From contig NZ_AOIS01000019.1 of NCBI RefSeq assembly GCF_000337495.1, positions 1-64,000 on the forward strand: 64,000 nt of DNA. The letters are read 5' to 3'. This stretch comes from Haloterrigena salina JCM 13891 (GTDB lineage Archaea > Halobacteriota > Halobacteria > Halobacteriales > Natrialbaceae). This document shows positions 11,545-21,159 of this stretch, one piece after another; the stretch's first letter is position 1; each line of letters opens with the position of its first letter. The notes below the pieces were generated by a model. The model saw only the letters and a program-made list of their open reading frames with translations. It was not told where the DNA came from and ran no database searches. The position numbers were made by a program, and so were the translations under genes.

Positions 11545-12519
11545 CTACAGGTCGACGCGGTCGAACCGCCAGAGCGCGACCGCGAGCGGGACGACGATCC
11601 ACAGCAACAGGATGATAAAGGAGAACCAGTCCTCGAGGAAGAACGGCATGCCGTCCGGGAAGTAGTAGTCCGGGTACGTGGTGCCCTCGACGGTGGAACT
11701 GATGATCGAGAGCGCGTTCGCGAAGGCGTTACCCGGGTCGAGCGAGTCGATGAACAGCGCCCAGTCGGGCACTCGTTGGGCGGTTATCTGTTCGGTCGTT
11801 CCGTCGGCCATCTCGAAGGTCCGCGTGTATTCGACGCCGTCGATCGTCCCCCGGGACATCAGGATCTGAAGCCCGGTGAGAAGCAGGTTCCAGACGGCGT
11901 AGAACAGCAGGAAGACGCCGAAGACCGCGGCGCCGGCGATCGTCGTCGACTTGGTCATCGAGGAGAGCGAGACGGCGATACTGGTGTAGGCGAGGCCGTA
12001 GAGGATCGCCATCGCGAGCAGTCCGGCGTACTCGACCACGTCGAAGCTCCCGAGGATCGCGGCGACGACGACGGCCGCGAGGACGAACCCGACGATCAGC
12101 GACAGCGACAGCACGGCCGCTCGGCCGAGCAGTTTGCCCAGCAGCACGTCCTTTCGCGAGTGGGGCAGCGAGAGCAACACCTTGATGCTCCCGGACTCCC
12201 GCTCGCCGGCGATGGCCTTCCAGCCCAGCACCAGCGCGATCAGCGGAATGACGACCCGCGTCATCTGGCTGACCAGCGAGACGAGCGCCCCCGTCGTTTC
12301 CGCCTGCGTCGGCGAGACTTCGGCACCGAAGTACGAGAGCCCGCCGGTGACGCCGACCAGCAACAGGAAGAAGAAGACGCTCAGTCCCCAGAACAGCCAC
12401 GAGCGGACCGCGTCCTGAAAGTCCTTCTTCGCGACGGCGCGGACGCTCTCGAGGTTCACGGAACTCGAGGCCGATCCCGACCCCGACCCCGATGATCCGG
12501 CTGCGGTTTCGGTGCTCAT
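11545..12519 (-). CDS. ABC-2 type transporter permease
   Basis: 324-residue membrane protein with about six hydrophobic helices. A cytoplasmic region between the first two contains AGERESGSIKVLLSLPHSRKD, typical of ABC-2/NosY-like permeases. The N-terminus is a Ser/Gly-rich cytoplasmic stretch. The start ATG (12517-12519) overlaps the stop of the ATPase gene by 4 nt (ATGA), so the two are translated together as one exporter. The substrate is unknown; copper-processing NosY and sodium or drug exporters are related. Confidence 0.86.
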   Translation of the reverse strand: MSTETAAGSSGSGSGSASSSVNLESVRAVAKKDFQDAVRSWLFWGLSVFFFLLLVGVTGGLSYFGAEVSPTQAETTGALVSLVSQMTRVVIPLIALVLGWKAIAGERESGSIKVLLSLPHSRKDVLLGKLLGRAAVLSLSLIVGFVLAAVVVAAILGSFDVVEYAGLLAMAILYGLAYTSIAVSLSSMTKSTTIAGAAVFGVFLLFYAVWNLLLTGLQILMSRGTIDGVEYTRTFEMADGTTEQITAQRVPDWALFIDSLDPGNAFANALSIISSTVEGTTYPDYYFPDGMPFFLEDWFSFIILLLWIVVPLAVALWRFDRVDL

Positions 12520-13442
12520 CGCGCGTGCACCTCCGTGCCGGTCGTGTACGACTGGAAGACGTCCTCGAGGGAGGCCTCGCGGGTCGTGAAGTCCTTGACC
12601 TCGATGCCCCGATCCTCGAGTTCGCCGAGGACGGCCGTCTTGGAGCCCTGGACCTGGACGACGAGGACGGGCGGATTCCGGCCCTCGACGGTGGCGTCGG
12701 AGACGTCCGGCAGCGAGCGAACGACCTGGAGCGTGTCGTCGTCGAGGCGGTCGACGGTGACCCGCAGCGTCGTCCCGCCGCCGACGGAGTCGCGCAGTCC
12801 CTCGACGGTGTCGACGGCGACCATCTCGCCGTCGCGGAGGATGCCGACGCGGTCACAGACCGCCTCGACCTGTTCCATGATGTGACTCGAGAAGAAGACG
12901 GTCGCGCCGCGTTCGTTCTCCTCGCGGACGATTTCGCGCATCTCGCGGGCGCCGTTGGGGTCGAGCCCCGTCGACGGCTCGTCGAGAATGAGGAGGTCCG
13001 GCTGGCCGACGAGGGCCATCGCCAGCATGAGTCGCTGGGACATCCCCTTCGAGAAGCCGCCGGCCTTCTTGTCGATGGCGTCGACGAGGCCGACCCGCTC
13101 GAGGAGGGCTTCGGGGTCGTCGTCGGATCCCTTCGAGTCGATGGCGAACTCGAGGTGCTGGCGGGCCGTCAGGCGGTCGTAGGTCTCGACGCCCTCCGGG
13201 AGGACGCCGGTCCGCGAGCGGATCTCGCGGCTGTTGGCCTGGGCGTCCAGCCCCAGGACTTCGACCCGTCCGGCGGTCGGCCGGATGAAGTCGAGGATGA
13301 CGTTGATCGTCGTCGACTTGCCGGCGCCGTTCGGACCGAGAAAGCCGAATACCTCTCCCTCTTGGACCTGAAACGACAGATCCTCGAGCGCGAGGGTCTG
13401 ACCGTAGGACTTGGTCAGGTTATCGACTGTAATAGCTGGCAT
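12516..13442 (-). CDS. ABC transporter ATP-binding protein
   Basis: Energy subunit of an ABC-2 exporter, 308 residues. Walker A is GPNGAGKST (about 38-46), the signature is FSKGMSQRL, Walker B is LLILDEPSTGLD, and the switch His is in FFSSHIMEQ. The C-terminal 80 residues form the extra domain common in CcmA/NosF-like ATPases. A TATA-like CTTATC lies about 27 nt before the ATG at 13442, so the operon mRNA is probably leaderless. It is followed by its permease with a 4-nt overlap. Confidence 0.93.
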   Translation of the reverse strand: MPAITVDNLTKSYGQTLALEDLSFQVQEGEVFGFLGPNGAGKSTTINVILDFIRPTAGRVEVLGLDAQANSREIRSRTGVLPEGVETYDRLTARQHLEFAIDSKGSDDDPEALLERVGLVDAIDKKAGGFSKGMSQRLMLAMALVGQPDLLILDEPSTGLDPNGAREMREIVREENERGATVFFSSHIMEQVEAVCDRVGILRDGEMVAVDTVEGLRDSVGGGTTLRVTVDRLDDDTLQVVRSLPDVSDATVEGRNPPVLVVQVQGSKTAVLGELEDRGIEVKDFTTREASLEDVFQSYTTGTEVHAR

Positions 13443-13523
13443 AGCTGTGTGGTCTCACCCGTGTCCGATAAGAGTTGTTACTCTCCCGCGATAATATTCG
13501 TCCCCTCGGGGAGGAAAAATGGG

Positions 13524-13793
13524 CTAAATCGGGTCGTCGGGTCCGTACTGCTCGGCGGTACGTTCGGCCTCCGTGGCGTATCGGTCCCGGGTCTCCTCGT
13601 CGTCGACCGGCTCGAGTTCGTCCTCGGGGACGTCGACCGCCGCGGTGACTTCGGCGCCGGTTTGCAGCGATTGGCCCGATCGCTCCCGCTGTTGATACCG
13701 CGATCCGTCGGGCGTCGCGTAGACGAGCGTCACGATGTTCCGGCTGTCGAAGTCGCGCTCGACGAGCCAGCACTGCACCGTCGACTCACTCAT
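13524..13793 (-). CDS. Conserved haloarchaeal-type protein, unknown
   Basis: Acidic 89-residue protein with no membrane segment. The N-terminal half (STVQCWLVERDFDSRNIVTL, then YATPDG) looks like a small beta-rich domain; the C-terminal half is Glu/Asp-rich and probably flexible. ATG at 13793 is chosen; a GTG two codons upstream is possible. It is divergent from the membrane protein gene starting at 13924. No function is proposed. Confidence 0.65.
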   Translation of the reverse strand: MSESTVQCWLVERDFDSRNIVTLVYATPDGSRYQQRERSGQSLQTGAEVTAAVDVPEDELEPVDDEETRDRYATEAERTAEQYGPDDPI

Positions 13794-13923
13794 ACCCACC
13801 CCTTCGGCGTCGACGACCGAGAATGTACCGCGTCTCTCGTCGGGCGACGCCGGGCGGACGGTCTCACGCAGTGGCGGACTTCGCGAGGTACTTGCCCCTC
13901 GAGGTGAGATTTCGTACTACTCC

Positions 13924-14616
13924 ATGCAGGAGACCTGGAGCGACCACGTCGACCAGTTGCTGGACGAGCGCGAGCGCGAACAGCACCGCGTCGACCTCGA
14001 GCGGGCGACGGTCGTCGTCACGAACCGTCGCGTGCTGGCCTTTACGCCCGACGAGGACGGACCGAACTACCGATCCGCGGATCGGCCGAACGTCACGCGG
14101 GTCTCCGTCGAAACCGACAGCGCGCCGGGACGGCTCCTCTGGGCGTCCCTCTTCCTGTTCCTCGGGCTCGGCCTCCTACTGATCAGCACGACGGTCGACC
14201 TCGCCGGCTTCGCCGACGGCTACGCCGGCACAACCGGCGATCCGACTGGTATCGTCGACGCCGCTCTCGAGGCGCTCGCGACGATTTTGACGGTGTTCGA
14301 TCTCTCGATCCTCATCGGCGGCGGCCTCCTGCTCGCGCTCGCCGTCCTGTTCTTCGCCGGCTACGTCCGGTCGCGGTGGCGGCGACTCGTCCTCCGGGTC
14401 AGCGGTGACGACGACATCCTGCTCCCGGTCACCGACGCCGACCTCGAGGCCGGACGGGCGGTCACCCTCGAGGAGGCGATCCTCCCGAATACGTCGCCCG
14501 CGGACGGCGACGCCGGTGGCGACTCCGCGACCGACGAGCCGTCGACTGCCGACCAATCGAGTGACGCCCCATCAACCAACGAGCCGTCGACTGCCGGGGT
14601 CGATGAGTCAGGCTGA
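13924..14616 (+). CDS. Membrane protein with cytoplasmic N-terminal domain, unknown
   Basis: 230 residues. Residues 1-60 ([11 protein letters not shown]) look like the nucleotide- or lipid-contacting strand pattern of small PH-like domains. Two strong transmembrane helices follow (about 65-85 and 120-145), and the C-terminus is a Ser/Thr/Asp-rich tail with a repeated EPSTAD/EPSTAG motif. ATG 13924 starts at the beginning of the conserved-looking part; upstream in-frame sequence is not protein-like. The gene ends 26 nt before uvrC and may be co-transcribed with it. Function unknown. Confidence 0.6.
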   Translation: MQETWSDHVDQLLDEREREQHRVDLERATVVVTNRRVLAFTPDEDGPNYRSADRPNVTRVSVETDSAPGRLLWASLFLFLGLGLLLISTTVDLAGFADGYAGTTGDPTGIVDAALEALATILTVFDLSILIGGGLLLALAVLFFAGYVRSRWRRLVLRVSGDDDILLPVTDADLEAGRAVTLEEAILPNTSPADGDAGGDSATDEPSTADQSSDAPSTNEPSTAGVDESG

Positions 14617-14642
14617 AAGCCGCTGACGACCTAGGCCCGCCG

Positions 14643-16436
14643 ATGAACGCCGACGGGGTCCGCGAACGAGCGAAGTCGCTGCCGCGCGAGCCCGGCGTCT
14701 ACCAGTTCCGGGCCGAGGGAACCACCCTCTACGTCGGGAAGGCCGTCGATCTCCGGAGTCGCGTCCGCTCCTACGCCGATCCGCGGACGGCGCGGATCCG
14801 CCGGATGGTCGACCGCGCCGACGAGATCGAGATCGCCGTCACCGACACCGAGACGCAGGCGCTGTTGCTCGAGGCGAACCTAATCAAGCGCCACCAGCCC
14901 CGCTACAACGTCCGGCTGAAGGACGACAAGTCCTACCCGATGGTACAGTTGACCGACCACGAGGCCCCGCGGATCGAGATCACCCGTGATCCCGACGGCG
15001 AGGCGCAGGGCGCCTCGAGTGCAAGCGGTGGAGCCGCGAGCGGGCCGACGGTCTTCGGTCCGTTCACCGACAAGGGCCAGGTCGAGACCGTCGTGAAGGC
15101 CCTGCGGGAGACCTATGGCGTCCGCGGCTGTTCGGACCATAAGTACAGCGGCCGCGAGCGCCCCTGTCTGGACTACGAGATGGGGCTCTGTACCGCACCT
15201 TGCACCCGCGAGATCGACCTCGAGAGCTACGCGCAGGACGTGACCGCCGTCGAGCGCTTCTTCGAGGGCGAGACGGGGATCCTCGCGGACCCGCTGCGCC
15301 GGGAGATGGAGGCCGCCGCGGCGGACCAGAACTTCGAGCGCGCCGCCAATCTCCGGGACCGCCTCGAGACCGTCGAGGCGTTCCACGGCGAGGGCGGCGA
15401 GGCGGTCCAGTCGGTCGGCGACGAGCGCGCGGTCGACGTCCTCGGGGTCGCTATCGAGGGCGAAGACGCGACCGTCGCCCGCCTGCGCGCCGAGCGCGGG
15501 AAACTGGTCGACCGGGATCGACACACCCTCGAGGCGCCCGCGGCCGAGGGCGCCGGAGACGAGGAGGGCGGCGTCCCCGCGGTGCTGGCCGCCTTCATCG
15601 TCCAGTACTACGCCGAGCGCGACCTGCCCGACGCCCTCCTCTTGCCCGAACGCCACGGCGACGGCGAGGTCGCGGCGTGGCTCGAGGCCGAGGGCGTCTC
15701 GGTGCGCGTCCCCGGTGCCGGTCGGGAGGCCAAACTGGTCGACCTCGCGCTGAAGAACGCCCGCCGGAACGTCGGCGGCCGCGACGAGTGCGGGATGCTC
15801 GCCGACGCCCTCGAGATCGACGCGGCCCGGCGGATCGAGGGGTTCGACGTGAGCCACGCCCAGGGGAAGTCTGCGGTCGGCAGCGACGTGACGTTCGTCG
15901 ACGGCAGCGCCGAGAAAGCGGACTACCGCCGGAAGAAGCTCACCGATCAGAACGACGACTACGACAACATGCGGACCCTCCTCGAGTGGCGCGCCAGCCG
16001 CGCCGTCGAGGGGCGAGACGATCGCCCCGACCCCGATCTGCTTCTGATCGACGGCGGCGAAGGCCAACTCGAGGCGGCCCGCGACGCGCTGGCCGATGTC
16101 GGCTGGGACGTGCCTGCGATCGCGCTGGCGAAGGCCGAGGAGCGGGTGGTCACACCCCGCCGGACGTTCTCGTGGCCGAGCGACGCGCCCCACCTCCACC
16201 TCCTCCAGCGGGTGCGCGACGAGGCCCACCGCTTCGCGGTGCAGTACCACCAGACCGTCCGCGACGAGGTTAAGACCGTCCTGGACGACGTCCCCGGCGT
16301 CGGTCCCGAGACCAGAAAGCGACTCCTCGGCCGGTTCGGCAGTGTCGAGAACGTCCGCGAGGCGAGTGTCGACGATCTCGAGAGCGTCGAGGGGATCGGC
16401 GAGAAGACGGCCGAGACGATCAAATCGCGGCTCTGA
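14643..16436 (+). CDS. uvrC: UvrABC system protein C
   Basis: Nuclease subunit of bacterial-type nucleotide excision repair; it cuts on both sides of a lesion after UvrA/UvrB loading. The 597 residues hold the N-terminal GIY-YIG domain ([17 protein letters not shown], about 19-35), a Cys-containing region ([19 protein letters not shown], about 160-180), a UVR UvrB-contact motif near 215-250, the RNase H-like endonuclease core ([14 protein letters not shown], about 400-415), and two C-terminal HhH motifs. Haloarchaea carry UvrABC from bacteria. A low-complexity insert ([11 protein letters not shown]) near residue 125 is unusual for bacterial UvrC. Confidence 0.96.
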   Translation: MNADGVRERAKSLPREPGVYQFRAEGTTLYVGKAVDLRSRVRSYADPRTARIRRMVDRADEIEIAVTDTETQALLLEANLIKRHQPRYNVRLKDDKSYPMVQLTDHEAPRIEITRDPDGEAQGASSASGGAASGPTVFGPFTDKGQVETVVKALRETYGVRGCSDHKYSGRERPCLDYEMGLCTAPCTREIDLESYAQDVTAVERFFEGETGILADPLRREMEAAAADQNFERAANLRDRLETVEAFHGEGGEAVQSVGDERAVDVLGVAIEGEDATVARLRAERGKLVDRDRHTLEAPAAEGAGDEEGGVPAVLAAFIVQYYAERDLPDALLLPERHGDGEVAAWLEAEGVSVRVPGAGREAKLVDLALKNARRNVGGRDECGMLADALEIDAARRIEGFDVSHAQGKSAVGSDVTFVDGSAEKADYRRKKLTDQNDDYDNMRTLLEWRASRAVEGRDDRPDPDLLLIDGGEGQLEAARDALADVGWDVPAIALAKAEERVVTPRRTFSWPSDAPHLHLLQRVRDEAHRFAVQYHQTVRDEVKTVLDDVPGVGPETRKRLLGRFGSVENVREASVDDLESVEGIGEKTAETIKSRL

Positions 16437-16541
16437 CGCGCTCGCTTCCGGAACTTGTACCGATGGCTGACACTCTCTGCCGTTGATTACTTACCGGAAC
16501 TATGAAGAAGTAATTTATCCTGTATCGTTGGAAGCACTGCT

Positions 16542-17132
16542 ATGAAAACCGAGCTTCGCCGCCGATCCCTGCTCGCCGTTTCCGGTGCGGTCGCGGTCGC
16601 CGGCTGTCTCGACGCGGGCGACTCGAGCGAGGCGAACGGCGAGACGCAGGCCGAACCGACCGACGGAACGACTGACGACGACGAGACGAATGGATCAGAG
16701 GCGAACGCTACCGCGGAAACGGTTCACGAGGATTACGAAACGACCGAGGTCCGGATCGTTTCTGCCGACGGGGACGAACTCGGTGCGGTGACGGCGGCGA
16801 TCGCCGACACGCAGGACCTCCAGAGTCTCGGACTCAGCGACACCGAGGAACTGCCGTCGGACCGCGGCATGCTGTTCGTCTTCGAGTCGGTCGAGGAGCA
16901 CAGCTTCGTCATGCGAGAGATGGACTTCGGCATCGATATCGTCTTCGCCGACGCGGACGGGACGATCACCGACATTCACCACGCGCCGGCGCCCGAACCG
17001 GGCGAGGACGGCGAGGAAGAACACCATCAGTATCCCGGCCGGGGACAGTACGTCCTCGAGGTCAACTACGAGTGGACGGCCGACCACGACGTCAGCGAGG
17101 GAGACGTCCTCGAGTTCGACCTCGAGGAATGA
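16542..17132 (+). CDS. Secreted lipoprotein, unknown
   Basis: 196 residues beginning with a Tat-like signal (RRRSLLAVSG) and a lipobox ending at Cys22 (VAGC). A 40-residue Asp/Glu/Thr-rich linker precedes a globular part. That domain contains GVTAAI-like and EEHSFVMREMDFGIDIVF stretches and resembles the small DUF192 fold, whose typical pattern includes ...ERxxGLMF and FxM; this is a weak match (DRGMLFVFES, FVMREM). TTTAT at 16514-16518 lies 26 nt before the ATG, so the mRNA is probably leaderless. The role is unknown. Confidence 0.7.
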   Translation: MKTELRRRSLLAVSGAVAVAGCLDAGDSSEANGETQAEPTDGTTDDDETNGSEANATAETVHEDYETTEVRIVSADGDELGAVTAAIADTQDLQSLGLSDTEELPSDRGMLFVFESVEEHSFVMREMDFGIDIVFADADGTITDIHHAPAPEPGEDGEEEHHQYPGRGQYVLEVNYEWTADHDVSEGDVLEFDLEE

Positions 17133-17210
17133 CCGAAATCCCGGCGTCGCCGTGTGACCGTTGCGAAAGCAAGGACAGGGCTATCCCCCGTACCGGTCCT
17201 ATGATACGGC

Positions 17211-17507
17211 ATGTCAAACGACGACGAACTCGACGACCTGCTCGACGAACTCGACAGCCAAGGCGACCTCGAGACGTCACAGCAGGTGCTGTCGATCCGG
17301 ACGGAGAGCCGTCGGTACGACAAGCCGGTGACGATCGTCGAGGGCTTCGACCTCGAGTCGGACGAGATCAAATCGATCGCGTCGGACCTCAAGAGTTCGA
17401 TGGGGACCGGCGGGACCGTCGACGACGGCCGGATCGAACTGCAGGGCGACCACCGGGATCGCGTGCCCGACTTGCTTCGCGACCGAGGATTCGACGTCCG
17501 CGAGTGA
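17211..17507 (+). CDS. SUI1/eIF1-family translation factor (aIF1-like)
   Basis: 98-residue protein whose C-terminal 75 residues form the SUI1 fold. It shows RRYDKPVTIVEGFD, then the conserved core SSMGTGGTVDDGRIELQGDH and the end LRDRGFDV. Archaeal aIF1 helps choose the start codon on the small ribosomal subunit. The N-terminal 20 residues are very acidic. A standalone gene like this in archaea is usually annotated translation initiation factor Sui1. Confidence 0.93.
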   Translation: MSNDDELDDLLDELDSQGDLETSQQVLSIRTESRRYDKPVTIVEGFDLESDEIKSIASDLKSSMGTGGTVDDGRIELQGDHRDRVPDLLRDRGFDVRE

Positions 17508-17607
17508 GCCGTCCCGAGCGGTCGAACTGACGCTTTTCGCGTCGACCCGGGGCCGCAAACCGGCCCCGCGTCGAAGTCGCTTTATGTCCGTCCTAGCAAG
17601 TACGAGT

Positions 17608-18132
17608 ATGAGGATTCGTCCGGCGGCGGACGACGATTTTCGGGACATCCGAGCGATCGCTCGGAAAACCTGGCACGATACCTACGACGAACTCGACGAA
17701 GACCTGATCGACCAAACCGTCGACGACTGGTACACCGACGACTCGATGCCCCTCGAGGCGCCGGGGACGGTCGTCCTCGTCGTGGAGAGCACGGAGCAAC
17801 GCTCCGCGGACGGGAGTCGGGCGAAGCCCGACGACGATGACGGCGAAATCGTCGGCTTCACCCACGCGGTCGTCCAGGGCGACACGGCCGATATCCTCCG
17901 GATGTACGTCGATCCCGACCGGCAGGCGGCGGGCGTCGGCACCGACCTCCACGAGCGGCTGGTCGAACAACTCCGGGTCTACGACGTCGAGCGGATCCGC
18001 GCCTTCGACTTCGCCTTCAACGACACTAGCCGGCGGTTCTACAAAGGGCTGGGTTTCGAGCGGACCGACGTCGGCGAAGTCGAGATCGCCGGCGAGTGCT
18101 ACGACGAGGCGGTCTACACGCTCGAGCTCTAG
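17608..18132 (+). CDS. GNAT-family N-acetyltransferase
   Basis: 174-residue acetyl-CoA-dependent acyltransferase. The N-terminal MRIRPAADDD, the central VVLVVESTEQ strand, the acetyl-CoA loop near DRQAAGVGTDLHERL (about 110-124) and RRFYKGLGFERT in the last third are the usual GNAT elements. CTTTAT at 17580-17585 lies 26 nt before the ATG at 17608 and is a good TATA box. This rules out an earlier in-frame ATG that falls inside it. The acyl acceptor is unknown; some relatives modify ribosomal proteins or small amines. Confidence 0.85.
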   Translation: MRIRPAADDDFRDIRAIARKTWHDTYDELDEDLIDQTVDDWYTDDSMPLEAPGTVVLVVESTEQRSADGSRAKPDDDDGEIVGFTHAVVQGDTADILRMYVDPDRQAAGVGTDLHERLVEQLRVYDVERIRAFDFAFNDTSRRFYKGLGFERTDVGEVEIAGECYDEAVYTLEL

Positions 18133-18250
18133 AGCGGACGGTGCGGAAACGGGTCGAGAAGGACGGAGCGTGTCTTCTCCGTTCGATCGACCGGGAACCT
18201 CCCGAGAACGCCGCAAAACCACTCCCGAGCAGAGAGACGGCTAATCAGTA

Positions 18251-19357
18251 TTACTGCAACAGCGGATTCACCGGCGACGTCTCCGCTGGCGTCTCCTCGT
18301 CGAAGAAGCCCTCGACGCCCTCGAGTTCGAAGACGAAGTCGGCGCCGAACGCGCCGGCGGGGGTCTGGAACCCGGCGTCGGCGTCGCCCGCGAGCACCCG
18401 CTCGGCGACCGTCACCGCGCCGTCGACGGTGACGACGTACGGATCGGGCGTCACGAGTCGGGAGACGACGCGCTCGCCCTCTGCGCCGCCTTCGCCTTCG
18501 GTGCGCGCTTCGCCCCAGACGTACGCGGATCCGCGGTCGCGAGCCCGCTCGGAGGGACCCTCGCGGACGCCGGCCAACTGCTTCAGCGTCCAGCGTACCG
18601 GTTTCGACTCGAACACCGGCGAGAGGTAGCGATGCAGCCGCAGCGCGGTGCGAGCGGGCTGGGGCATCACCGCGTACATCTCGACGTTCGGGATCCCGGT
18701 CGTGTAGTGGGCCGTCGAAACGTCGCCCATCGGCATCGTCACCGCCGGTCGCTCCCCGCGGCCGAAGTCGATTTCGCGGGTCTTCCACCCCGTCGGCGCG
18801 CTCTCGAGGTCGCCGTCCCGACGGACGGCGTTCTCGGTGTCGGCGCCCTCGATGACCGTCCGGAGCGTGCCGATCGACGGCACGCGGAACGAGTCGACGC
18901 CCAGCGAGAGGTGGGTCGCCTCGGGCAGGCGATCGGCGAGGTGGGCGGCCAGACAGTCCATCGGGATCGTCGAGAGAGCGGCGGCCGGAAGCAGGGTGAT
19001 GCCGGCCTCGGTCGCCGCCGCGTCGCGGTCGTGGATCGACTCGATGACGGGAATCTCTCCGGTGATGTCGACGTAGTCCGTCTCGCTGCGGAGACAACCC
19101 TCGACGAGCGGTTCTGCGGTGTTCGAGAACGGCCCCGCGCAGTTCAGCACGCAGTCGACGTCCTCGAGGGCCGTCGCGACGGTCACGGGGTCCTCGAGCG
19201 AGAACCGGCGCCCCGGCTGCTCGAGGTCGGCGACCTGCTCGCGGAGCCGTTCCCGGTCGCGGCCGGCCAGGATCGGATCCAGTCCGCGGTCGATCGCCTT
19301 CTCGGCGATTAGACCGCCGACGAACCCGTACGAGCCGTAGATCAGGAGGGTCGACAT
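18251..19357 (-). CDS. Saccharopine dehydrogenase-like NAD(P)-binding oxidoreductase
   Basis: 368 residues with an N-terminal Rossmann fold: YGSYGFVGGLIAE (about 7-19) is the dinucleotide loop, followed by ILAGRDRERL and the CVLNCAGPFSN turn typical of saccharopine-dehydrogenase-like and trans-acting enoyl reductase proteins. VDYVDITGE matches the same family. Related proteins reduce double bonds in polyketide or lipid precursors, or act in lysine metabolism. No lysine or lipid genes are adjacent, so the substrate is unknown. Confidence 0.85.
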   Translation of the reverse strand: MSTLLIYGSYGFVGGLIAEKAIDRGLDPILAGRDRERLREQVADLEQPGRRFSLEDPVTVATALEDVDCVLNCAGPFSNTAEPLVEGCLRSETDYVDITGEIPVIESIHDRDAAATEAGITLLPAAALSTIPMDCLAAHLADRLPEATHLSLGVDSFRVPSIGTLRTVIEGADTENAVRRDGDLESAPTGWKTREIDFGRGERPAVTMPMGDVSTAHYTTGIPNVEMYAVMPQPARTALRLHRYLSPVFESKPVRWTLKQLAGVREGPSERARDRGSAYVWGEARTEGEGGAEGERVVSRLVTPDPYVVTVDGAVTVAERVLAGDADAGFQTPAGAFGADFVFELEGVEGFFDEETPAETSPVNPLLQ

Positions 19358-19456
19358 ACCCCGAACGAGGTCGCGTCGGCGGTTAAGCGGCGGGCCGGCA
19401 TTGCTATGCAGCGAACGGCGACGGCGAGAATCAGTCTCTCGAGGGGCCGATACGGC

Positions 19457-20587
19457 TCACTCGAGGCGTTCTAACACCGCGTCCTTCTCGTAGGACAGCG
19501 ACAGCGACCGCGAGCGCCCGCGGCCGTCGACCTCGGCGTAGTCGGCGTCGATCAGCCCCAACTGGTCGAGTTTGTTGACGATCTCCGAGTAGCGCGTGTA
19601 GCCCAGCTCGGTCTCCTCGTGGAACGCCTCGTAGACGTCGCCGGCCTGCTCGCCGTCGTGGTGGGCGATCACCTCGAGCAGCGTCCGTTCGGTGTCGGTC
19701 AGCCCCGAGAGGCTCCGCGAGAGGTTAATGTACTTTGACTTCTCGAAGGCCTGCTCGACGTCCTGGCGCTCGACAGTGCGGCTGGCGCGCATCTCGGCGT
19801 TCAGCCCGGCCCGGCGCAGCAGGTCGATCCCGACACGCAGGTCGCCGCTGTCGGCGGTGAGGTCGGCGACGTACTCCAAGGTGTCCCGACCGATGACGCC
19901 GTCGTTGAAGCCGCGTTTGACGCGCTCGTCGAGGATGTCAGCGATCTCGGGCTGGTCGTAGACGGGGAAGTAGACGTCCTCGGGGCGGAAGACGCTCTGG
20001 ACCCGCGAGTCGAGTTCGTCGATGACGTCCAGGGCGGGGTCGGAGGAGACGACGACGACCCCGATCTTCGCGCCGGGATACTCCTCGTGGGCCCGCAGGA
20101 GCGAGTAGAGCGTGTCCGAGGCCTCGTTCTCGTAGAAGAGGTAGTTGATGTCGTCTAAGGCGACGACGAGCACCTTGTCCTCTTCGACGAGTTTCTCGGC
20201 GATCTGGCCGAACAGCTTCTTGAACGAGATCCCCGAGGACGGCGGTTCGTAGTCGAAGGTCCCCTCGAAGAGCCGCGAGAACACCGAGTACCGGGTCGCG
20301 TTGACCTGACAGTTGACGCGGATGGTGCGGACGTCGCTGGTCTGGGCGCCCACCTCGTCGAACAGCTTCTGGATGGCCGTCGTCTTGCCGGTGCCCGGCG
20401 GTCCGCGGACCATGACGTTCAGCGGCCGGGAGCCGCGCACCGCCGGCCGAAGCGCGTACGTCAGGCTCTGGGTCTGGCCTTCGCGGTGCTTGAACGTCTC
20501 GGGAACGTAGTCGATCTCGAAAACGTGCTCGTCCCGGAACACGGATTCGTCCCACGACAACATCCCCTCCTCGGGGTCGTCTGCCAT
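19457..20587 (-). CDS. Orc1/Cdc6-family replication initiator
   Basis: 376-residue AAA+ protein that binds origin DNA and helps load MCM. Walker A is GPPGTGKTT (62-70), Walker B VVALDD (141-146), sensor 1 VVSSDP, and a sensor-2 region contains DLRVGIDLLRRAG. The C-terminal 75 residues form a winged helix. ATG 20587 is preferred because a TATA-like CTTAAGA lies about 27 nt upstream. Haloarchaea carry many Orc copies, only some beside origins; I see no origin-recognition repeats in the 135-bp upstream gap. Confidence 0.93.
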   Translation of the reverse strand: MADDPEEGMLSWDESVFRDEHVFEIDYVPETFKHREGQTQSLTYALRPAVRGSRPLNVMVRGPPGTGKTTAIQKLFDEVGAQTSDVRTIRVNCQVNATRYSVFSRLFEGTFDYEPPSSGISFKKLFGQIAEKLVEEDKVLVVALDDINYLFYENEASDTLYSLLRAHEEYPGAKIGVVVVSSDPALDVIDELDSRVQSVFRPEDVYFPVYDQPEIADILDERVKRGFNDGVIGRDTLEYVADLTADSGDLRVGIDLLRRAGLNAEMRASRTVERQDVEQAFEKSKYINLSRSLSGLTDTERTLLEVIAHHDGEQAGDVYEAFHEETELGYTRYSEIVNKLDQLGLIDADYAEVDGRGRSRSLSLSYEKDAVLERLE

Positions 20588-20722
20588 CACTTTCACCCTG
20601 CTCCCGCAGCGTCTTAAGGATTCGGGCGGCCGATCCTGCGGTCGCAAGGAATCGATCGATATGTGTGACCACACCACAATAATTAATATTGATTAGAGTG
20701 ACTCTCAGGCGAGGATACCGAT
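20588..20722. promoter_or_regulatory. Divergent promoter between orc1/cdc6 and the 107-aa gene
   Basis: The AT-rich run AATAATTAATATTGATTA (20678-20695) is a good TATA region for the rightward gene, and CTTAAG near 20614 serves the leftward orc gene. A small palindrome, AGAGTGACTCT (20695-20705), lies at the probable start site of the rightward gene. Confidence 0.45.
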
Positions 20723-21046
20723 ATGACTCCACCGGACCCACCGGCGACGATTCCCGACTTCCTACTCGATCAGTTCACTGATCACTCGCCGGAGACGCTG
20801 CGAGACATCGGCGAGTACGCCCGCAAGGAGACCTATGTCGCACCCGAGGCGGCGCCCAATTCCATCGTCGAAGCCTTCGCGCTCCAGGACGAGGACACGC
20901 TCGAGGCGATCGCCCGGTACGTCGACGAACTCGCCGATTTCCTCGAGGAGCGCGACGCCGACTCCCTCGAGGCGATCACCGGCGACGACGCAGGCGACGA
21001 ATCGGGATCGTGGGGCCACCAGCGACTTCTGGACTGGCACAGTTGA
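20723..21046 (+). CDS. Conserved haloarchaeal-type acidic protein, unknown
   Basis: 107 residues, very acidic and mostly helical. The pattern SPETLRDIGEYARKE and EDTLEAIARYVDELADFLEERDADSLEAI suggests two related amphipathic helices, a small repeat of about 45 residues. There is no signal or membrane segment. It is divergent from orc1/cdc6, and its downstream flank holds the left end of the mobile element. Function unknown. Confidence 0.65.
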   Translation: MTPPDPPATIPDFLLDQFTDHSPETLRDIGEYARKETYVAPEAAPNSIVEAFALQDEDTLEAIARYVDELADFLEERDADSLEAITGDDAGDESGSWGHQRLLDWHS

Positions 21047-21119
21047 CCGGGCGGCCGGCGGCGTCTCCGGCGCGACCGTCTCGGTCGCACGGCCCGCTTA
21101 CACGAAGCACAGGAGAAAG

Positions 21120-21139
21120 CCCACGACTTTAGTCGTGGG
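21120..21139 (+). repeat. Left-end hairpin of the TnpB element
   Basis: Perfect 8-bp stem with a 4-nt loop (CCCACGAC TTTA GTCGTGGG), near the probable left end. It matches the hairpin at 23405-23424. Confidence 0.8.
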
Positions 21140-21151
21140 ATGAATCCGTCA

Positions 21152-21159
21152 CTACTGAA
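21152..21159 (+). repeat. 8-bp target duplication, left copy
   Basis: CTACTGAA directly before the left terminal repeat of the IS6 element, identical to 21902-21909. Eight bases is the usual duplication size for IS6. Confidence 0.9.

Noticed and set aside
17201-17530. Out-of-frame ATG upstream of the SUI1 gene as a leader ORF
   Set aside because: The frame runs on through the whole SUI1 gene and beyond, so it is a shadow frame and not a coupled mini-ORF.
20588-20722. Replication origin beside orc1/cdc6
   Set aside because: No repeated origin-recognition boxes and too short; only promoter elements are seen.
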